DNA from: Rubrivivax sp. | GTDB lineage: Bacteria > Pseudomonadota > Gammaproteobacteria > Burkholderiales > Burkholderiaceae_C | NCBI GenBank assembly: GCA_030653385.1 | Contig: JAURZM010000004.1 | Span: forward strand, 1 to 64,000 | DNA length: 64,000 nucleotides | Direction: 5' to 3' | Part shown: positions 38,326 to 47,836 of the stretch, one piece after another | Layout of the letters: each line of letters begins with the position of its first letter | Numbering within the stretch: the first letter of the stretch is position 1 | Translations under genes and position numbers: made by a program | Notes under the pieces: generated by a model | What the model was told of the DNA's origin: nothing | The model's input: only the letters and a program-made list of their open reading frames with translations | Databases searched by the model: none

Positions 38326-38520
38326 GTGTGGTACGGAACCACACCCCCCGTCCGGGGCCCCAGGAAGCGGCATTCCGGAGCGCTGTGGTACGGTACCACG
38401 GAGCGCATTTGGAGGCCGATCGGGGCCGCGCTTCTGGCACCCGTGACTCGCCGGAAGTGGTTCCGGATTGAGCCTCGGCGACGGATTCGGTGGTGTCCGT
38501 GGTACGGAACCACGGACACC
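38326..38520. promoter_or_regulatory. parS-like centromere: three GTGGTACGGWACCAC palindromes
   Basis: Near-perfect palindromes sit at 38326-38344 (GTGTGGTACGGAACCACAC), 38385-38399 (GTGGTACGGTACCAC) and 38492-38520. In the last, 12-bp arms GGTGTCCGTGGT/ACCACGGACACC flank ACGGA. A weaker CCGGAAGTGGTTCCGG is at 38451-38466, and GTGGGGGTACCAC at 35824-35836 may be a degenerate relative. They lie immediately downstream of parB, a usual place for plasmid centromeres, and differ from the chromosomal parS TGTTTCACGTGAAACA. Confidence 0.75.
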
Positions 38521-38522
38521 CG

Positions 38523-39572
38523 TCACGGTGCTTCCGGGAGGTCCGAAAGCAACTTCTGGAGGGCCGTCTCGAAGGCTGCCCAGCGGGCCGGAGGCAGGAC
38601 ACCACGGGGCAGTTCCACGGTGACCGCACCACCCTTCCCCGCTCGGATCACGCCCTTCTTGCCATCGGCAATCACGAAGGCTCGCGAAGCCTCCTTTGCC
38701 TTGGGCTTGCCCTTCACCGACACCGCCTCCGTCAGGCTGCGGAACACCTCCGCGGCAGCAGGTTTCGGCGAACGGCCGGCGAGCAACCGGGCAGCCGTCA
38801 ACACCGCATCCGGATCCTGCTGGTAAGCCTTGTCCAGCGCGACAGCCCAGCGGAACTGAATATCGACGGGGCTACGGAACGCCCCAACGATCTCCTGCGG
38901 CAACTCGGCTACCCGAAGCGCCTTGGCCACGTTGCTGTGGTCCAGGCCGATCTGTTCGGCCAGCCGCCGGGCACTGGGGAACAGGCCCTCGTTTAGAGCC
39001 TTGTGGTAGCTGACGCCCTGCTCCCAGGCCGACAGATTCGAGCGCCCGCGGTTCTCCCGCTGCATCTGGACGTAGAGGGCTTGGTCATCGACGTTCTCGT
39101 CGACGACTGCGCGCACCGGCAAGCCAAGTTCGAGGCACGCGCGCGTCCGGCGGGAACCATAGACCAGTTCGAACCGCGGCCCCTCCGGCTGCTCTGCTGC
39201 AGCGCCACGAACGGGGCGTACCTTGATCGGCTGCACGTTGCCGCCGGCACTCTCGATCTCCTGCTTCAATTCCACGAAAGCCTGGCTCGAGAACGAATCC
39301 GGGTGGCGGTCGGCCCAGCGCGTCAGCGCGATCTGGCGCGGGTCGATGAGTTGCTCGCCGACCTGCAGCTTGAGCTTCTCGATCTCGGCATTGAGCTTCG
39401 AGACGGCTTCCGTGTCGGCCGCTGCACCGGAAAGCATTCGGGACAGCATCCCCACCCCGGTGCGAGGCAGCGCTGGCTTGACCTCGGCCTGGGGCTCGGA
39501 TGTCACCTCGGGTTCTTCGACGTGGTCCGGAATCTTGAAGGCGATCCCTTGCCCCTTCTTTTGAGTGGCCAC
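38523..39572 (-). CDS. parB: Plasmid-type partition protein ParB
   Basis: 349 residues from a GTG start. The N-terminal ParB/Srx domain has the arginine patch in FELVYGSRRTRACLELGLPV and the QREN box (MQRENRGRSNLSAWEQGVSY, about residues 170-189). The central HTH is RRLAEQIGLDHSNVAKALRV. A C-terminal region (PPARWAAFETALQKLLSDLP) would dimerise. Its start follows the parA stop as TGAGGTG, so the two genes are coupled. It should bind the nearby palindromes at 38326-38520 and partner with ParA in segregation. Confidence 0.95.
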   Translation of the reverse strand: MATQKKGQGIAFKIPDHVEEPEVTSEPQAEVKPALPRTGVGMLSRMLSGAAADTEAVSKLNAEIEKLKLQVGEQLIDPRQIALTRWADRHPDSFSSQAFVELKQEIESAGGNVQPIKVRPVRGAAAEQPEGPRFELVYGSRRTRACLELGLPVRAVVDENVDDQALYVQMQRENRGRSNLSAWEQGVSYHKALNEGLFPSARRLAEQIGLDHSNVAKALRVAELPQEIVGAFRSPVDIQFRWAVALDKAYQQDPDAVLTAARLLAGRSPKPAAAEVFRSLTEAVSVKGKPKAKEASRAFVIADGKKGVIRAGKGGAVTVELPRGVLPPARWAAFETALQKLLSDLPEAP

Positions 39573-39573
39573 C

Positions 39574-40782
39574 TCAACCTCCCACCTGGCGCTGCCAGAA
39601 CGTTTCCATCTGCTGTTCGATCAGGTCCACAAACCGATCGTAGGCCTCGAAGGCGCTCTTGAACGTGCGCGTCGAGGCGTTGTCGCGACTCGCGTCGTAG
39701 ACGGTTCCGAACTCCTTGCTGGCGGTGCGGACAGCCTCGACGTCCGGAATCTCTACCGGCAGCACACGCTCGGCGTAGGCGGCCTGGATCCACTCCCGGA
39801 TGATCGCCGTCGATTGCCCAGTGTTGTCCTTGGGCGCGGCGTACTTCACCTTGGACAGCAGGATGTTGATGAACGCGAAATCCTTCCCGGCACCGCGACC
39901 GGCGAAGTCGTCGGCCAGGTCCTTGAACAGATCCCAGAACTGGGCACTCGACGCGAAGTCCAGGTTGCTTGGGGGCAGCGGCATGATGATGCCGTCGCTC
40001 GCCATGAGAGCGTTCACGGTCAGGAACGACAGCGACGGTGGCGTGTCGCAGATGATCACGTCGTACTTCGACCGGATCGGGTCGAGCCCGTAGTCAAGCG
40101 TGCGCCAGAACTGGAACGAGGCTTCCTTCAGCTGTCGCGTCGGCAGGATGAACTCGGCCGAGAAGAGGGGAGAAGAGGAGGGCACCAGGTCCACGCCGTC
40201 CCAGTAGGTCGGCCGGATCGCGTAGTTGACGTCCGGCTCGTCGCCGCTGAGCAGCGGCAACAAGGTCTGAGTGACGTCGACCTCCGCATCCGGCAGGAAG
40301 CCGAAGAGGGTCGTCATGCTGCCCTGAGGATCCACGTCCACCACCAACACCTTGTGGCCCCGCATGCTCAACCCCTGGGCGAGGGTGGTTGCCGTGGTCG
40401 TCTTCGAACTGCCGCCCTTGAAGTGCGCCGTGGAGATCGTGATGGCCTCGCCGCCTTCGGGTCGCAGATGGCCAGCCCGGTAGTGGCGAGCCCATTGCCG
40501 CATCTCCGAGAGAGTGAACTCGCGACGGGCACCCGTCGAAGTCAGCCGCCCGGTCGGCAGCCCCCCAGGATTGCGCACGCGGTAGTCATACTGGGACCGC
40601 TCGATCTTCAGACGCTCGATGAGCTGAGTCGCCGAGAACGTCGGCGGCAGCTTGCGGGCATCCGGCGCTAGCATCACCCCACGGGCCTGGGCCACGATGG
40701 AGGTTGCCCGCTCTGCCTGCTCGGTGATCGCCTTCAGCGAGATCGGGTGGGTAGCCGAGGGCCCCTGTGTGGTCGGATCCAT
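39574..40782 (-). CDS. parA: Plasmid-type partition ATPase ParA (type Ia)
   Basis: 402 residues. The first 100 form an N-terminal HTH region (FSATQLIERLKIERSQYDYR), which marks a type Ia ParA that can autoregulate. The deviant Walker A is HFKGGSSKTTTATTLAQGLS (about 119-138). Walker A' and B are VLVVDVDPQGSMT and YDVIICDTPPSLS. The length fits P1/F ParA/SopA-type proteins. A plausible promoter lies 35-63 bp upstream. Confidence 0.95.
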   Translation of the reverse strand: MDPTTQGPSATHPISLKAITEQAERATSIVAQARGVMLAPDARKLPPTFSATQLIERLKIERSQYDYRVRNPGGLPTGRLTSTGARREFTLSEMRQWARHYRAGHLRPEGGEAITISTAHFKGGSSKTTTATTLAQGLSMRGHKVLVVDVDPQGSMTTLFGFLPDAEVDVTQTLLPLLSGDEPDVNYAIRPTYWDGVDLVPSSSPLFSAEFILPTRQLKEASFQFWRTLDYGLDPIRSKYDVIICDTPPSLSFLTVNALMASDGIIMPLPPSNLDFASSAQFWDLFKDLADDFAGRGAGKDFAFINILLSKVKYAAPKDNTGQSTAIIREWIQAAYAERVLPVEIPDVEAVRTASKEFGTVYDASRDNASTRTFKSAFEAYDRFVDLIEQQMETFWQRQVGG

Positions 40783-40816
40783 GCGTTCCTTGCAGTGCGC
40801 TATGACAATGAACGCA

Positions 40817-40845
40817 ATTCTACGTGAGACAGTGCTTTCTCAAGA
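40817..40845 (-). promoter_or_regulatory. Probable parAB promoter
   Basis: Reading leftward, TCTTGA (40840-40845) and TAGAAT (40817-40822) are separated by 17 bp and lie 35-63 bp upstream of the parA start. Small inverted repeats (GAGA...TCTC) overlap it and could be a ParA autoregulation site. Confidence 0.5.
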
Positions 40846-40922
40846 CATCAATGAATTCCACGTTCATCGCAGACGACCCGGTGCTCGAACCATGAAGAAC
40901 CTGGATTTCAGGACGTTTTGAA

Positions 40923-41348
40923 GGACTCCTCCAAGGTCAGTCGTCGATCGTTTTAAGAAGTTCAATAGTTCAAGACTTTCGTGGCCAGAAAGTCGTTTGA
41001 AATCAGATGGTTAGACGATTCTCCGTCCGGGCTCTCGGCATTTGCCGTCCGGACAAGGCGGCGGAAGCGTCCGTGAAGCGGTCTGAACGCGTCCGGAAAG
41101 TCCTGGGGATAACTTTCGACCCTGTGGATAACTTAGTGTCCGGGTTTTCAGGTCCCGGGTCGGACAGCTCGGAGCCAGCGCAACACATGGCCGAACCGAA
41201 GTGAGAAGGGCCGAAGCGTCCGGGATTTCAGGCCCTTGGGAGCTGAATCGTCACTCAGTTCTGACTCAACGTCGCGAAATCCAGTTGCGTCCAAGAGACG
41301 CTGGTCAACCCGGACACTTGACCGGGCGCGGCGGCCTAGAATGGACGC
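40923..41348. other. Candidate replication origin upstream of rep
   Basis: This AT-richer stretch carries a consensus DnaA box TGTGGATAA (41123-41131) and a one-mismatch copy TGGGGATAA (41104-41112). GTCCGG occurs at 41025, 41047, 41091, 41138 and 41218, with GTCCGT at 41069 and an inverted CCCGGAC at 41309-41315. Two longer repeats share GTCCGGGWTTTCAGG (41138-41152 and 41218-41232). DnaA boxes plus iterons just before a Rep_3-type initiator gene is the standard iteron-plasmid layout. Confidence 0.7.
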
Positions 41349-42788
41349 ATGAGCGGTGTGGCAATCGTGAGGCAGATGGATGTGGTGCAGGGCATGCTGC
41401 ACAAGTCCGTCATCGCCTTGGCGATCGTGCCGACCAACCGCTCGCTGACGGTCACCGGACGCAAAGCGTACTCGGTGATGCTGCATCTTGCCCAGATGCA
41501 GGCGGCCGCCGGAACAGAGAGTGCGGACGGCGGCTTCGCTGCACCGTTGAACTCCATCCTTCGCGGCTTCGGTGCGACCAACAGCATCTCCAGCGATGCG
41601 AAGAAGTACATCGACCAGATGGTGTCGACCAAGGTGGAGTGGAGGCCGCTGTCGAAGTCCGAGCAGCAACTGCCGCTGACCTTCGGAATCGACGGCAAGG
41701 AAGAGGGCGGCTCGCCGGCGCAGATCACCGACGAGTTGCGCATCTTCAACCTGCTCGCCGAGGTCCGCGTCTACAAGCGCGCGGGCGAGAACTGGGTGAC
41801 CTGGTACTACCCGCCGTCCATCCGGGAAGAACTGGTGAGCCCCTCGCGCTGGGCCCAGGTCGACTTTGCGGTGCTGCGCCAGTTGACCACCTACTGCGCG
41901 GTGGCGCTCTACGAGATCTGCGCGCGCTACCGCGACAGCCCTGCGGGCGTCACCAGCCGGCAGCACTGGTCCTGGTGGGCCGAGTCGTTGCGAAGTTCGC
42001 CGACCTCCAAGGTCCGCGCGTGGCGTAAATTCAAGAACGAGTTCGTCGCGCCCGCCATCAAGGAGATCAACGACCTCGGCGACATCGAGATCGAGTTGAT
42101 CGAGTTCAGGCGCGGCCGCGAAGTCGAGTTCGTTCAGTTCGCGGTCAAGAAGAGTGCGCGGCGCCCCGAGCGGATCGCGCCGGTGCCGCCCGATGTCACG
42201 AACATCCTGCGGGGTGGCAAGCTGAGCATCCGCGACACGGTCATCGAGGAACTCGAGCGCGCCTATGGCGTCGTCGCCGTGACCGAAGGACTCGAACGCT
42301 ACGAGCGCTTTCTCAGTGGAGCGGACCGCCCGCGCATCGGCAATGCCGGCGCCTACCTGCGCACGATCATCGCGAACAAGGCGCGCGAGGATGGGTCGAC
42401 AGGGCATGGCGCAGAACCGGAGAAGTCGGCCCATGTCGTCGTTGAGAGCAAGGCGGCACCAGCGGTGCCCGCTTCGCGCCGTGATGTGGAGGACGCCGAG
42501 CGCCATCGGCGTTTCAGCCTGATCCGCGACCAGTTCGCCAAGCTGGATGCGGAGGAGCAGATGGAGTGGGTGCGGCGGGTGCGCGACGAGGCGGACGCGA
42601 CTACGGCACCCAGCCCCAGCATCATGAAGCGTCTCGCACGCGGCGAGTGGCAGTCGCCACTCGTTCAGGTGATGGTGATCCAGCACTACGCGAAGAGCGA
42701 ACTGGGCGAAGACTGGGCGACGTTGCCGTTGGCCGAGTTCGAGAGCCTCATGGCGATCGACGTCGGCAGCGAACGCGACGCGGGCTGA
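41349..42788 (+). CDS. Replication initiator protein (Rep_3-like)
   Basis: 479 residues. The N-terminal winged-helix pair fits iteron-plasmid initiators: LHKSVIALAIVPTNRSLTVT, GRKAYSVMLHLAQMQ, SRWAQVDFAVLRQLTTYCAV and ALYEICARYRDS are conserved RepB/Rep_3 positions. The C-terminal 180 residues (VIEELERAYGVVAVTEGLER; GNAGAYLRTIIANKAREDG) form a second helical domain seen in large-plasmid initiators. It should bind the GTCCGG-type repeats just upstream. It stands alone, convergent with the DarB-like gene. Confidence 0.85.
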   Translation: MSGVAIVRQMDVVQGMLHKSVIALAIVPTNRSLTVTGRKAYSVMLHLAQMQAAAGTESADGGFAAPLNSILRGFGATNSISSDAKKYIDQMVSTKVEWRPLSKSEQQLPLTFGIDGKEEGGSPAQITDELRIFNLLAEVRVYKRAGENWVTWYYPPSIREELVSPSRWAQVDFAVLRQLTTYCAVALYEICARYRDSPAGVTSRQHWSWWAESLRSSPTSKVRAWRKFKNEFVAPAIKEINDLGDIEIELIEFRRGREVEFVQFAVKKSARRPERIAPVPPDVTNILRGGKLSIRDTVIEELERAYGVVAVTEGLERYERFLSGADRPRIGNAGAYLRTIIANKAREDGSTGHGAEPEKSAHVVVESKAAPAVPASRRDVEDAERHRRFSLIRDQFAKLDAEEQMEWVRRVRDEADATTAPSPSIMKRLARGEWQSPLVQVMVIQHYAKSELGEDWATLPLAEFESLMAIDVGSERDAG

Positions 42789-42810
42789 AACTCACCGCAA
42801 GCGGACGGGC

Positions 42811-42842
42811 AAAAAAAAGCCCCACTGCATGTGCAGTGGGGC
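42811..42842 (-). terminator. Rho-independent terminator of the DarB-like gene
   Basis: A perfect 11-bp stem GCCCCACTGCA/TGCAGTGGGGC with a 2-base loop is followed on the minus strand by eight T residues (plus-strand A run 42811-42818). It begins 14 bp after the stop of the leftward gene. Confidence 0.93.
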
Positions 42843-42856
42843 AGGGCGCTCAGCGA

Positions 42857-45800
42857 CTAGGCTGCAATTTGCTCCGGGACATCCTCGACAGCATTACTGC
42901 CGACTTCGTCCTTGCCAAGGTCCAGCTCGGCTTCGAGCTCACGCTGCCTCACGATCAGCGCGGCCAAGCGGTCCTCGTGCTCGAACGGCCGCTGCAGTTC
43001 AGCCGCAAGGCCTTCGAGCTTCGATCGCATCCTCGCGAGCCGCTGAGCGCAGTCATCGCGGTGCGGCGCGATCTCGCGGATCGTCTCGACCAATGAGGCA
43101 TGGAGTGCCGGTCCGGTCTGGCACGGCCTGCATTCGTGTGAGCTCGCGCCCCGCACGAACAGATGCACCTCGTCCTCTGCGCGTCCGATAAACACGCACA
43201 GTTCGAAAGCCCCGACGGTGCCGATGACCTCGTCCCGCGCGGACCGCGAGATCGATGCCCTCGCGCTTCGTACCGTGGCCCGAAGCACTTCGCCGATCTC
43301 TTCACGACCGCGGTAGGTGCGTCCGTGGACGTTGACCACCAGGTCCGTTCCGAGAACGGCGTGCGCTCGTTCGGCATCTGCCACGAGGGCCGCGAGCAGC
43401 CGCTCGTTGCTCTCGATGCGCATCGGCAAGCTGGCCACTTCGGATTCGTTCGCGTAGCGTTGGTTGCGCCACACAGACAGCAGCGATGCGTACTTCGCGA
43501 TCTCCGCGTCGACACCAGCCTTCTCGATGATCTTCGGATTGCCCGACGCAAGCGCCTTCACTTCCGCGTAGGTCAGCGTTGCGAGCTCGACGTCCTCAAC
43601 AGACCGGATGCCCTTATCCCCGCTCATCACCTGCGCGATGAACTTGGCCTTGGTGAGCACCGTCTGCCAGCTGTACGCGTCGAAGCTGCCTTCGGTGACG
43701 TAGCGGATGATCTCCACCTCGGCGCATTCGTTGCCCTGGCGAAGGATCCGGCCCTCGCGCTGCTCCACGTCACACGGACGCCATGGGCAGTCGAGTTCGT
43801 GCAGTGCCACGAGGCGCCGCTGCACGTTCGTGCCGACGCCCATCTTCGGGGTCGAACCGAGCAGCACGCGAACCTTGCCTTCGCGCACCTGGCGGAACAG
43901 GCGTGCCTTCTGCGAATCGGTCTCGGCATCGTGGATGAATGCGATCTGCTCGGCCGGTAGGCCCAGCTCGATCAACTCTTCGCGCAGCGCCTGGTAGACG
44001 CTGAACGCCATGCCACTCTTGGGAGTGGACAGGTCGCAGAAGACCAGTTGGGCCCTCTTGAGGCTCGCAGTCTCCTGCCAGATGTTGTGCACCTCTCGGG
44101 CGCACTGCGCCACCTTCCCGCCGGGGTCGGCTGGTTGGCGGCCGTTGATCAGTCGCATGTCCAGCGCGGCCAGGCGGCCTTCGCTGGCGATCATGAGCAT
44201 GTTGTCCTCGCGCGGGTCCACCCGCGCGGTCTTCAAGCGCTCGGCGCGCTTCACGAGCGATCGCACGAAGGCGCGCAACTGCTCGCTCGGCCTGCACGTC
44301 ACCGTTCTGGGCTTGTCGCCCTTCAGGATCGGCACCGGCAGCTTCAGCATCTCGCGCGTGCGGATGTCCGACACGTCGCAGAACACCGTCATCAGGTCCG
44401 GCACGTTGATGAAGCGCGCGAACCGGGTGTTGAGCCGATAGCCGCTGCCGTCAGGTGCAATCTCCAGCGCCGTGACCGTCTCCCCGAAGGTGGCGGCCCA
44501 GGCGTCGAACTGCTCCAGCCCCAGCGAGCGCAGCGTGTTGGGCTGCAGGAATCGCTGGAACGTGTGAACCTCGGCCATGCTGTTGGCCACCGGGGTTGCC
44601 GTGGCCAGAACCACGCCACGGTGCTCGCCTCGGTAGAGGCTCATCGTGTGGCGCGACTTCAGGTACAGGTCGAACGCGCGCTGTGAGTTGCTCAGCGGCA
44701 GGCCTGCGATGCGTGCCATCTTGGTGTGGCGAAACAGATTCTTGGCCGAGTGGGCCTCGTCGTACGCAAGCCAGTCGACCCCCAGTGCTTCCCAGCAGAG
44801 AAAGTCGTCCTTGCGATCCTGGTTCTCCAGGCGTTCGAGCCGGATCTTCCAGGTCTTCTTCATGCGCTCGAGCTGCTTGACGATCCGGTTGGACCGGCTG
44901 TCCGCGCTGCACATGCGCACCGCCATCTCGATCTCGCGGATGGTGTCCTTGATGAAGTCGCCGGTGAAGCCGGCGGACATGGGCAGCAGCTCGAAGGTGG
45001 AGTGCGTCATCACGATCGCATCCCAGTCGCCGGTGGCCACCCGCGCCACGAACTCCCGCCGGCGGTCGCCGGCCAGGTCCTCCTTTGTCGCCATGAGCAC
45101 GGCGGCGGAGGGATAGAGCCGCACCAACTCGGCGGCGTACTGCTCGAGGCAGTGGTTCGGCACGATGTGGGCCGGCTTGTTGGCCAGGCCCAGGCGGCGC
45201 AGTTCCATGCTCGCGGCCACCATGATGGCCGTCTTGCCCGCGCCCACTGCGTGAAACAGCCCGGTGTTGCCGGACTGCACGACGCGCCAGATCGCGTTGC
45301 GTTGGCTCGCGTGGAGCTCGAAGCATTGCGAAAAGCCCGGCAGCTTCAGATGCGAGCCGTCGAACTCCCTCTGGCGGATGCAGTTGAACAGGTCGTTGTA
45401 GATCCTGCACATCCGCTCGCGCCGCGGAGCGTCCTCGTAGGCCCATGCCGCGAAGCGGTCCCGGATCAAGCCGAGCCTCTCCCGCGCCGCGAGCGTCTCC
45501 TCCTTGTTGACGATGTAGGCACCTTCCTTCTCGGGGTGCGGGTCGCGCACCGTGGGTGTCTGCACGTTCAGCGCATGCTGCACGAGGTCGATCGCGTGCA
45601 TGCGCCGCGTGCCGTACTCCTGGATGCACGCGACGCTTTGTCGGGCCGCCCAGTCGTTGAAGGTCACCGACCAGGTGCCGGCCACAGCCAGGTAGCGCAC
45701 GGCGGTGTCCTGCAGGCCGAGCACCTCCTTGATGAAGTCCTCGACCACGTCCGCAGGGACCCAGACCGCGCCCAATCGCAGCGCGATGTCGCCTGGCGGC

Positions 45801-47836
45801 AGATCCTCGGGGATCACCTTCTCCAGTGCCGCCACGTTCGCCCTGTAGGCGTCGCCGGCGGCGAGGGCCACGGTCAGCTTGCGCTTCACGTTGCCGGAGA
45901 GGTACTCGTCGGCCGGCTCGTGCCGGTCGCCCTCGGGATTCAGGTAGATCATGCCGCGCGCGGACAAGTCCGCCAGGGCGTCTTCGGGCGTGGCCCGCAG
46001 CAGCCGGGCCATGTAGTCGGGATCGACGCGGCCCTTCCACTGCATCGACAGGGCGAGTGCCTCGTCGGGATGCTCGGCGACAGTGGCTTCGCGGACGGGC
46101 GAGACCGTTCGCTTCGAGAAGATCGCGGCCTTGGTGGCCACTTCTTCCTCTTCGTCGTAGTGCTCCAGGGACAGGAGCAGCGGATAGTCCGGGTCTCGCC
46201 GGAAGGCGAGGGCGTTCGCACGGCAGGACAGGTAGCCGTGCTTGCCCACGAACCGGTCGTAGCTCTGGTTCAGGCGTCGCCTCAGTTCGATCAGCGCCTG
46301 ATCCGTCGTTGCGCCCAGCTGTGCGCTGAGCAACGCGCGGGCCCGATCGCGGATGTCCACCATGCCGGCGATCCGTTGCCGGACCGTGGCGTTGAGGCGG
46401 TCGTGCAGGTCCACGACGTGATCGCCCTCCACGATGCCGATGCGGCATTCGCTGACCACGAGCGATCCCGGCCGCGTGCCAGCGGGTGCCGGCACGATGT
46501 CCCGGGGTGCTCTGGCGGGGGCCTTGGGTTGCACGCTGTACGCGCCCTTGGGCACCAGGGCCTGGGCGCTGAGCAGCGCGGATTCGAGGTCTCCATCGAG
46601 CATGGCCGTCGGCACGGCCTGGAAGCCGTTGCTGACCCGGTCGATCCGCCCCAGCACATGCTCCGGATGGCGCACGAACCAACGGTTGATCCGCAGGTAC
46701 TGCTCGTGGCAGCCTTCCCGGAGCATCGTCTTGGGAACGTAGTCCAGGTCGAGCCACTCGGCTGCGGCCGCCGCCTCTCCCGGCGCGCGCTTTCTGAGCA
46801 CGACCAGGTCGGCCTGCACGCTGGTCGATGCGATGCGCTCAAACGTGCCCGACGGCAGTCGAAACGCGGTGACCAGGTCGGCCTCGGATGCCACGTGTGC
46901 GCGCATGCCAGCATCGCTCTCGTCCAGGAAGTAGGTCGAGGTGATGAAGCACACCAAGCCGCCAGGGCGGAGCACATCGAGCGCCCGGCCAACGAACCAG
47001 TTGTGGATGCTCGCTCGGCTGTAAGGCCGGTTGCGGTTGTCCAGCACGCCGTAGCGGCCGAAGGGAACATTGGACAGGATGAGGTCGTAGGTTCCTTCGG
47101 CCAAGGTCGCGGCTTCGAAGCCACCGATCCGCACATCAACCCCGCATGCCCCGTAGAGGTTGCGAAGGATGCGGCCAGAGATGCGGTCCAGCTCGATCGC
47201 TGTGACGCGGCTGCGCTGGGCAATGTCGGCCGGCATGCAGCCCAGGAAGTGCCCGACGCCTGCGCTCGGTTCGAGGATGTTGCCGCCCTGGAAACCCAGG
47301 CGACGCAGGGCCGCCCAGATCCAGTGGATGACGAGCGGATCGGTGTAGTGGCTGTTGTTGACCGATGCCCGCGCCGAGTCGTGGTCGTCGGCCGAGAGCA
47401 ACTGGCGCAGGCGACCGGCGCGCTCGACCCAGGCTGGATCCCGGCCTTCGTCGTTGAAGCTCGCCGGGATGCCGCCCCAGCCGGTGTAGCGCAGAAGTGC
47501 GCGGCGTTCGCTGGCGCTCGCCGGCCTGGCCTCGCTCTCGATCGAGCGGAGCGCGTTGATCGCCGAAACGTTGGCCTCGAACTTGGTGGCCTGGCCTTCG
47601 ATGTGGGCGAGGGCTTCGTCGTCCCATGTCGGCCACTCGACCGACTGCGCGGTGTGGGCCGCGGCGGACATGGTGGGGCGCCATGCCTTGGGGACCCGCA
47701 CTTCCACGACCTCTTGAACGTCGACCGCAGTGGCAGGGGCCTCCGCAGCTTCAGCGAACAGGTCGGGGTATGTGGCAGCTTCGTCGTCGAAGCCCGGCAA
47801 GGAAAGGGTGTAGCCACCCTGGCTGGATGGGGACAT
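42857..47836 (-). CDS. DarB-like N6-adenine methylase / SNF2-type helicase fusion
   Basis: 1659 residues from the ATG at 47836, preceded by ACGGAG. The N-terminal third is an adenine-methyltransferase fold: ILEPSAGVGHFLGCMPADIA holds the SAM loop, and LILSNVPFGRYG near residue 255 replaces the usual NPPF/Y catalytic motif. The rest is a superfamily 2 helicase with Walker A FHAVGAGKTAIMVAASMEL (about 863), DEAH box WLAYDEAHSAKN (about 1023), and a C-terminal motif VI region (PWRPCDVEQREGRILRQGNE). The layout matches phage P1 DarB and the large methylase/helicase proteins of conjugative elements, which protect incoming DNA from restriction. The NVPF variant may weaken or alter methylation. A 40-bp repeat lies 240 bp upstream. 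Confidence 0.88.
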   Translation of the reverse strand: MSPSSQGGYTLSLPGFDDEAATYPDLFAEAAEAPATAVDVQEVVEVRVPKAWRPTMSAAAHTAQSVEWPTWDDEALAHIEGQATKFEANVSAINALRSIESEARPASASERRALLRYTGWGGIPASFNDEGRDPAWVERAGRLRQLLSADDHDSARASVNNSHYTDPLVIHWIWAALRRLGFQGGNILEPSAGVGHFLGCMPADIAQRSRVTAIELDRISGRILRNLYGACGVDVRIGGFEAATLAEGTYDLILSNVPFGRYGVLDNRNRPYSRASIHNWFVGRALDVLRPGGLVCFITSTYFLDESDAGMRAHVASEADLVTAFRLPSGTFERIASTSVQADLVVLRKRAPGEAAAAAEWLDLDYVPKTMLREGCHEQYLRINRWFVRHPEHVLGRIDRVSNGFQAVPTAMLDGDLESALLSAQALVPKGAYSVQPKAPARAPRDIVPAPAGTRPGSLVVSECRIGIVEGDHVVDLHDRLNATVRQRIAGMVDIRDRARALLSAQLGATTDQALIELRRRLNQSYDRFVGKHGYLSCRANALAFRRDPDYPLLLSLEHYDEEEEVATKAAIFSKRTVSPVREATVAEHPDEALALSMQWKGRVDPDYMARLLRATPEDALADLSARGMIYLNPEGDRHEPADEYLSGNVKRKLTVALAAGDAYRANVAALEKVIPEDLPPGDIALRLGAVWVPADVVEDFIKEVLGLQDTAVRYLAVAGTWSVTFNDWAARQSVACIQEYGTRRMHAIDLVQHALNVQTPTVRDPHPEKEGAYIVNKEETLAARERLGLIRDRFAAWAYEDAPRRERMCRIYNDLFNCIRQREFDGSHLKLPGFSQCFELHASQRNAIWRVVQSGNTGLFHAVGAGKTAIMVAASMELRRLGLANKPAHIVPNHCLEQYAAELVRLYPSAAVLMATKEDLAGDRRREFVARVATGDWDAIVMTHSTFELLPMSAGFTGDFIKDTIREIEMAVRMCSADSRSNRIVKQLERMKKTWKIRLERLENQDRKDDFLCWEALGVDWLAYDEAHSAKNLFRHTKMARIAGLPLSNSQRAFDLYLKSRHTMSLYRGEHRGVVLATATPVANSMAEVHTFQRFLQPNTLRSLGLEQFDAWAATFGETVTALEIAPDGSGYRLNTRFARFINVPDLMTVFCDVSDIRTREMLKLPVPILKGDKPRTVTCRPSEQLRAFVRSLVKRAERLKTARVDPREDNMLMIASEGRLAALDMRLINGRQPADPGGKVAQCAREVHNIWQETASLKRAQLVFCDLSTPKSGMAFSVYQALREELIELGLPAEQIAFIHDAETDSQKARLFRQVREGKVRVLLGSTPKMGVGTNVQRRLVALHELDCPWRPCDVEQREGRILRQGNECAEVEIIRYVTEGSFDAYSWQTVLTKAKFIAQVMSGDKGIRSVEDVELATLTYAEVKALASGNPKIIEKAGVDAEIAKYASLLSVWRNQRYANESEVASLPMRIESNERLLAALVADAERAHAVLGTDLVVNVHGRTYRGREEIGEVLRATVRSARASISRSARDEVIGTVGAFELCVFIGRAEDEVHLFVRGASSHECRPCQTGPALHASLVETIREIAPHRDDCAQRLARMRSKLEGLAAELQRPFEHEDRLAALIVRQRELEAELDLGKDEVGSNAVEDVPEQIAA

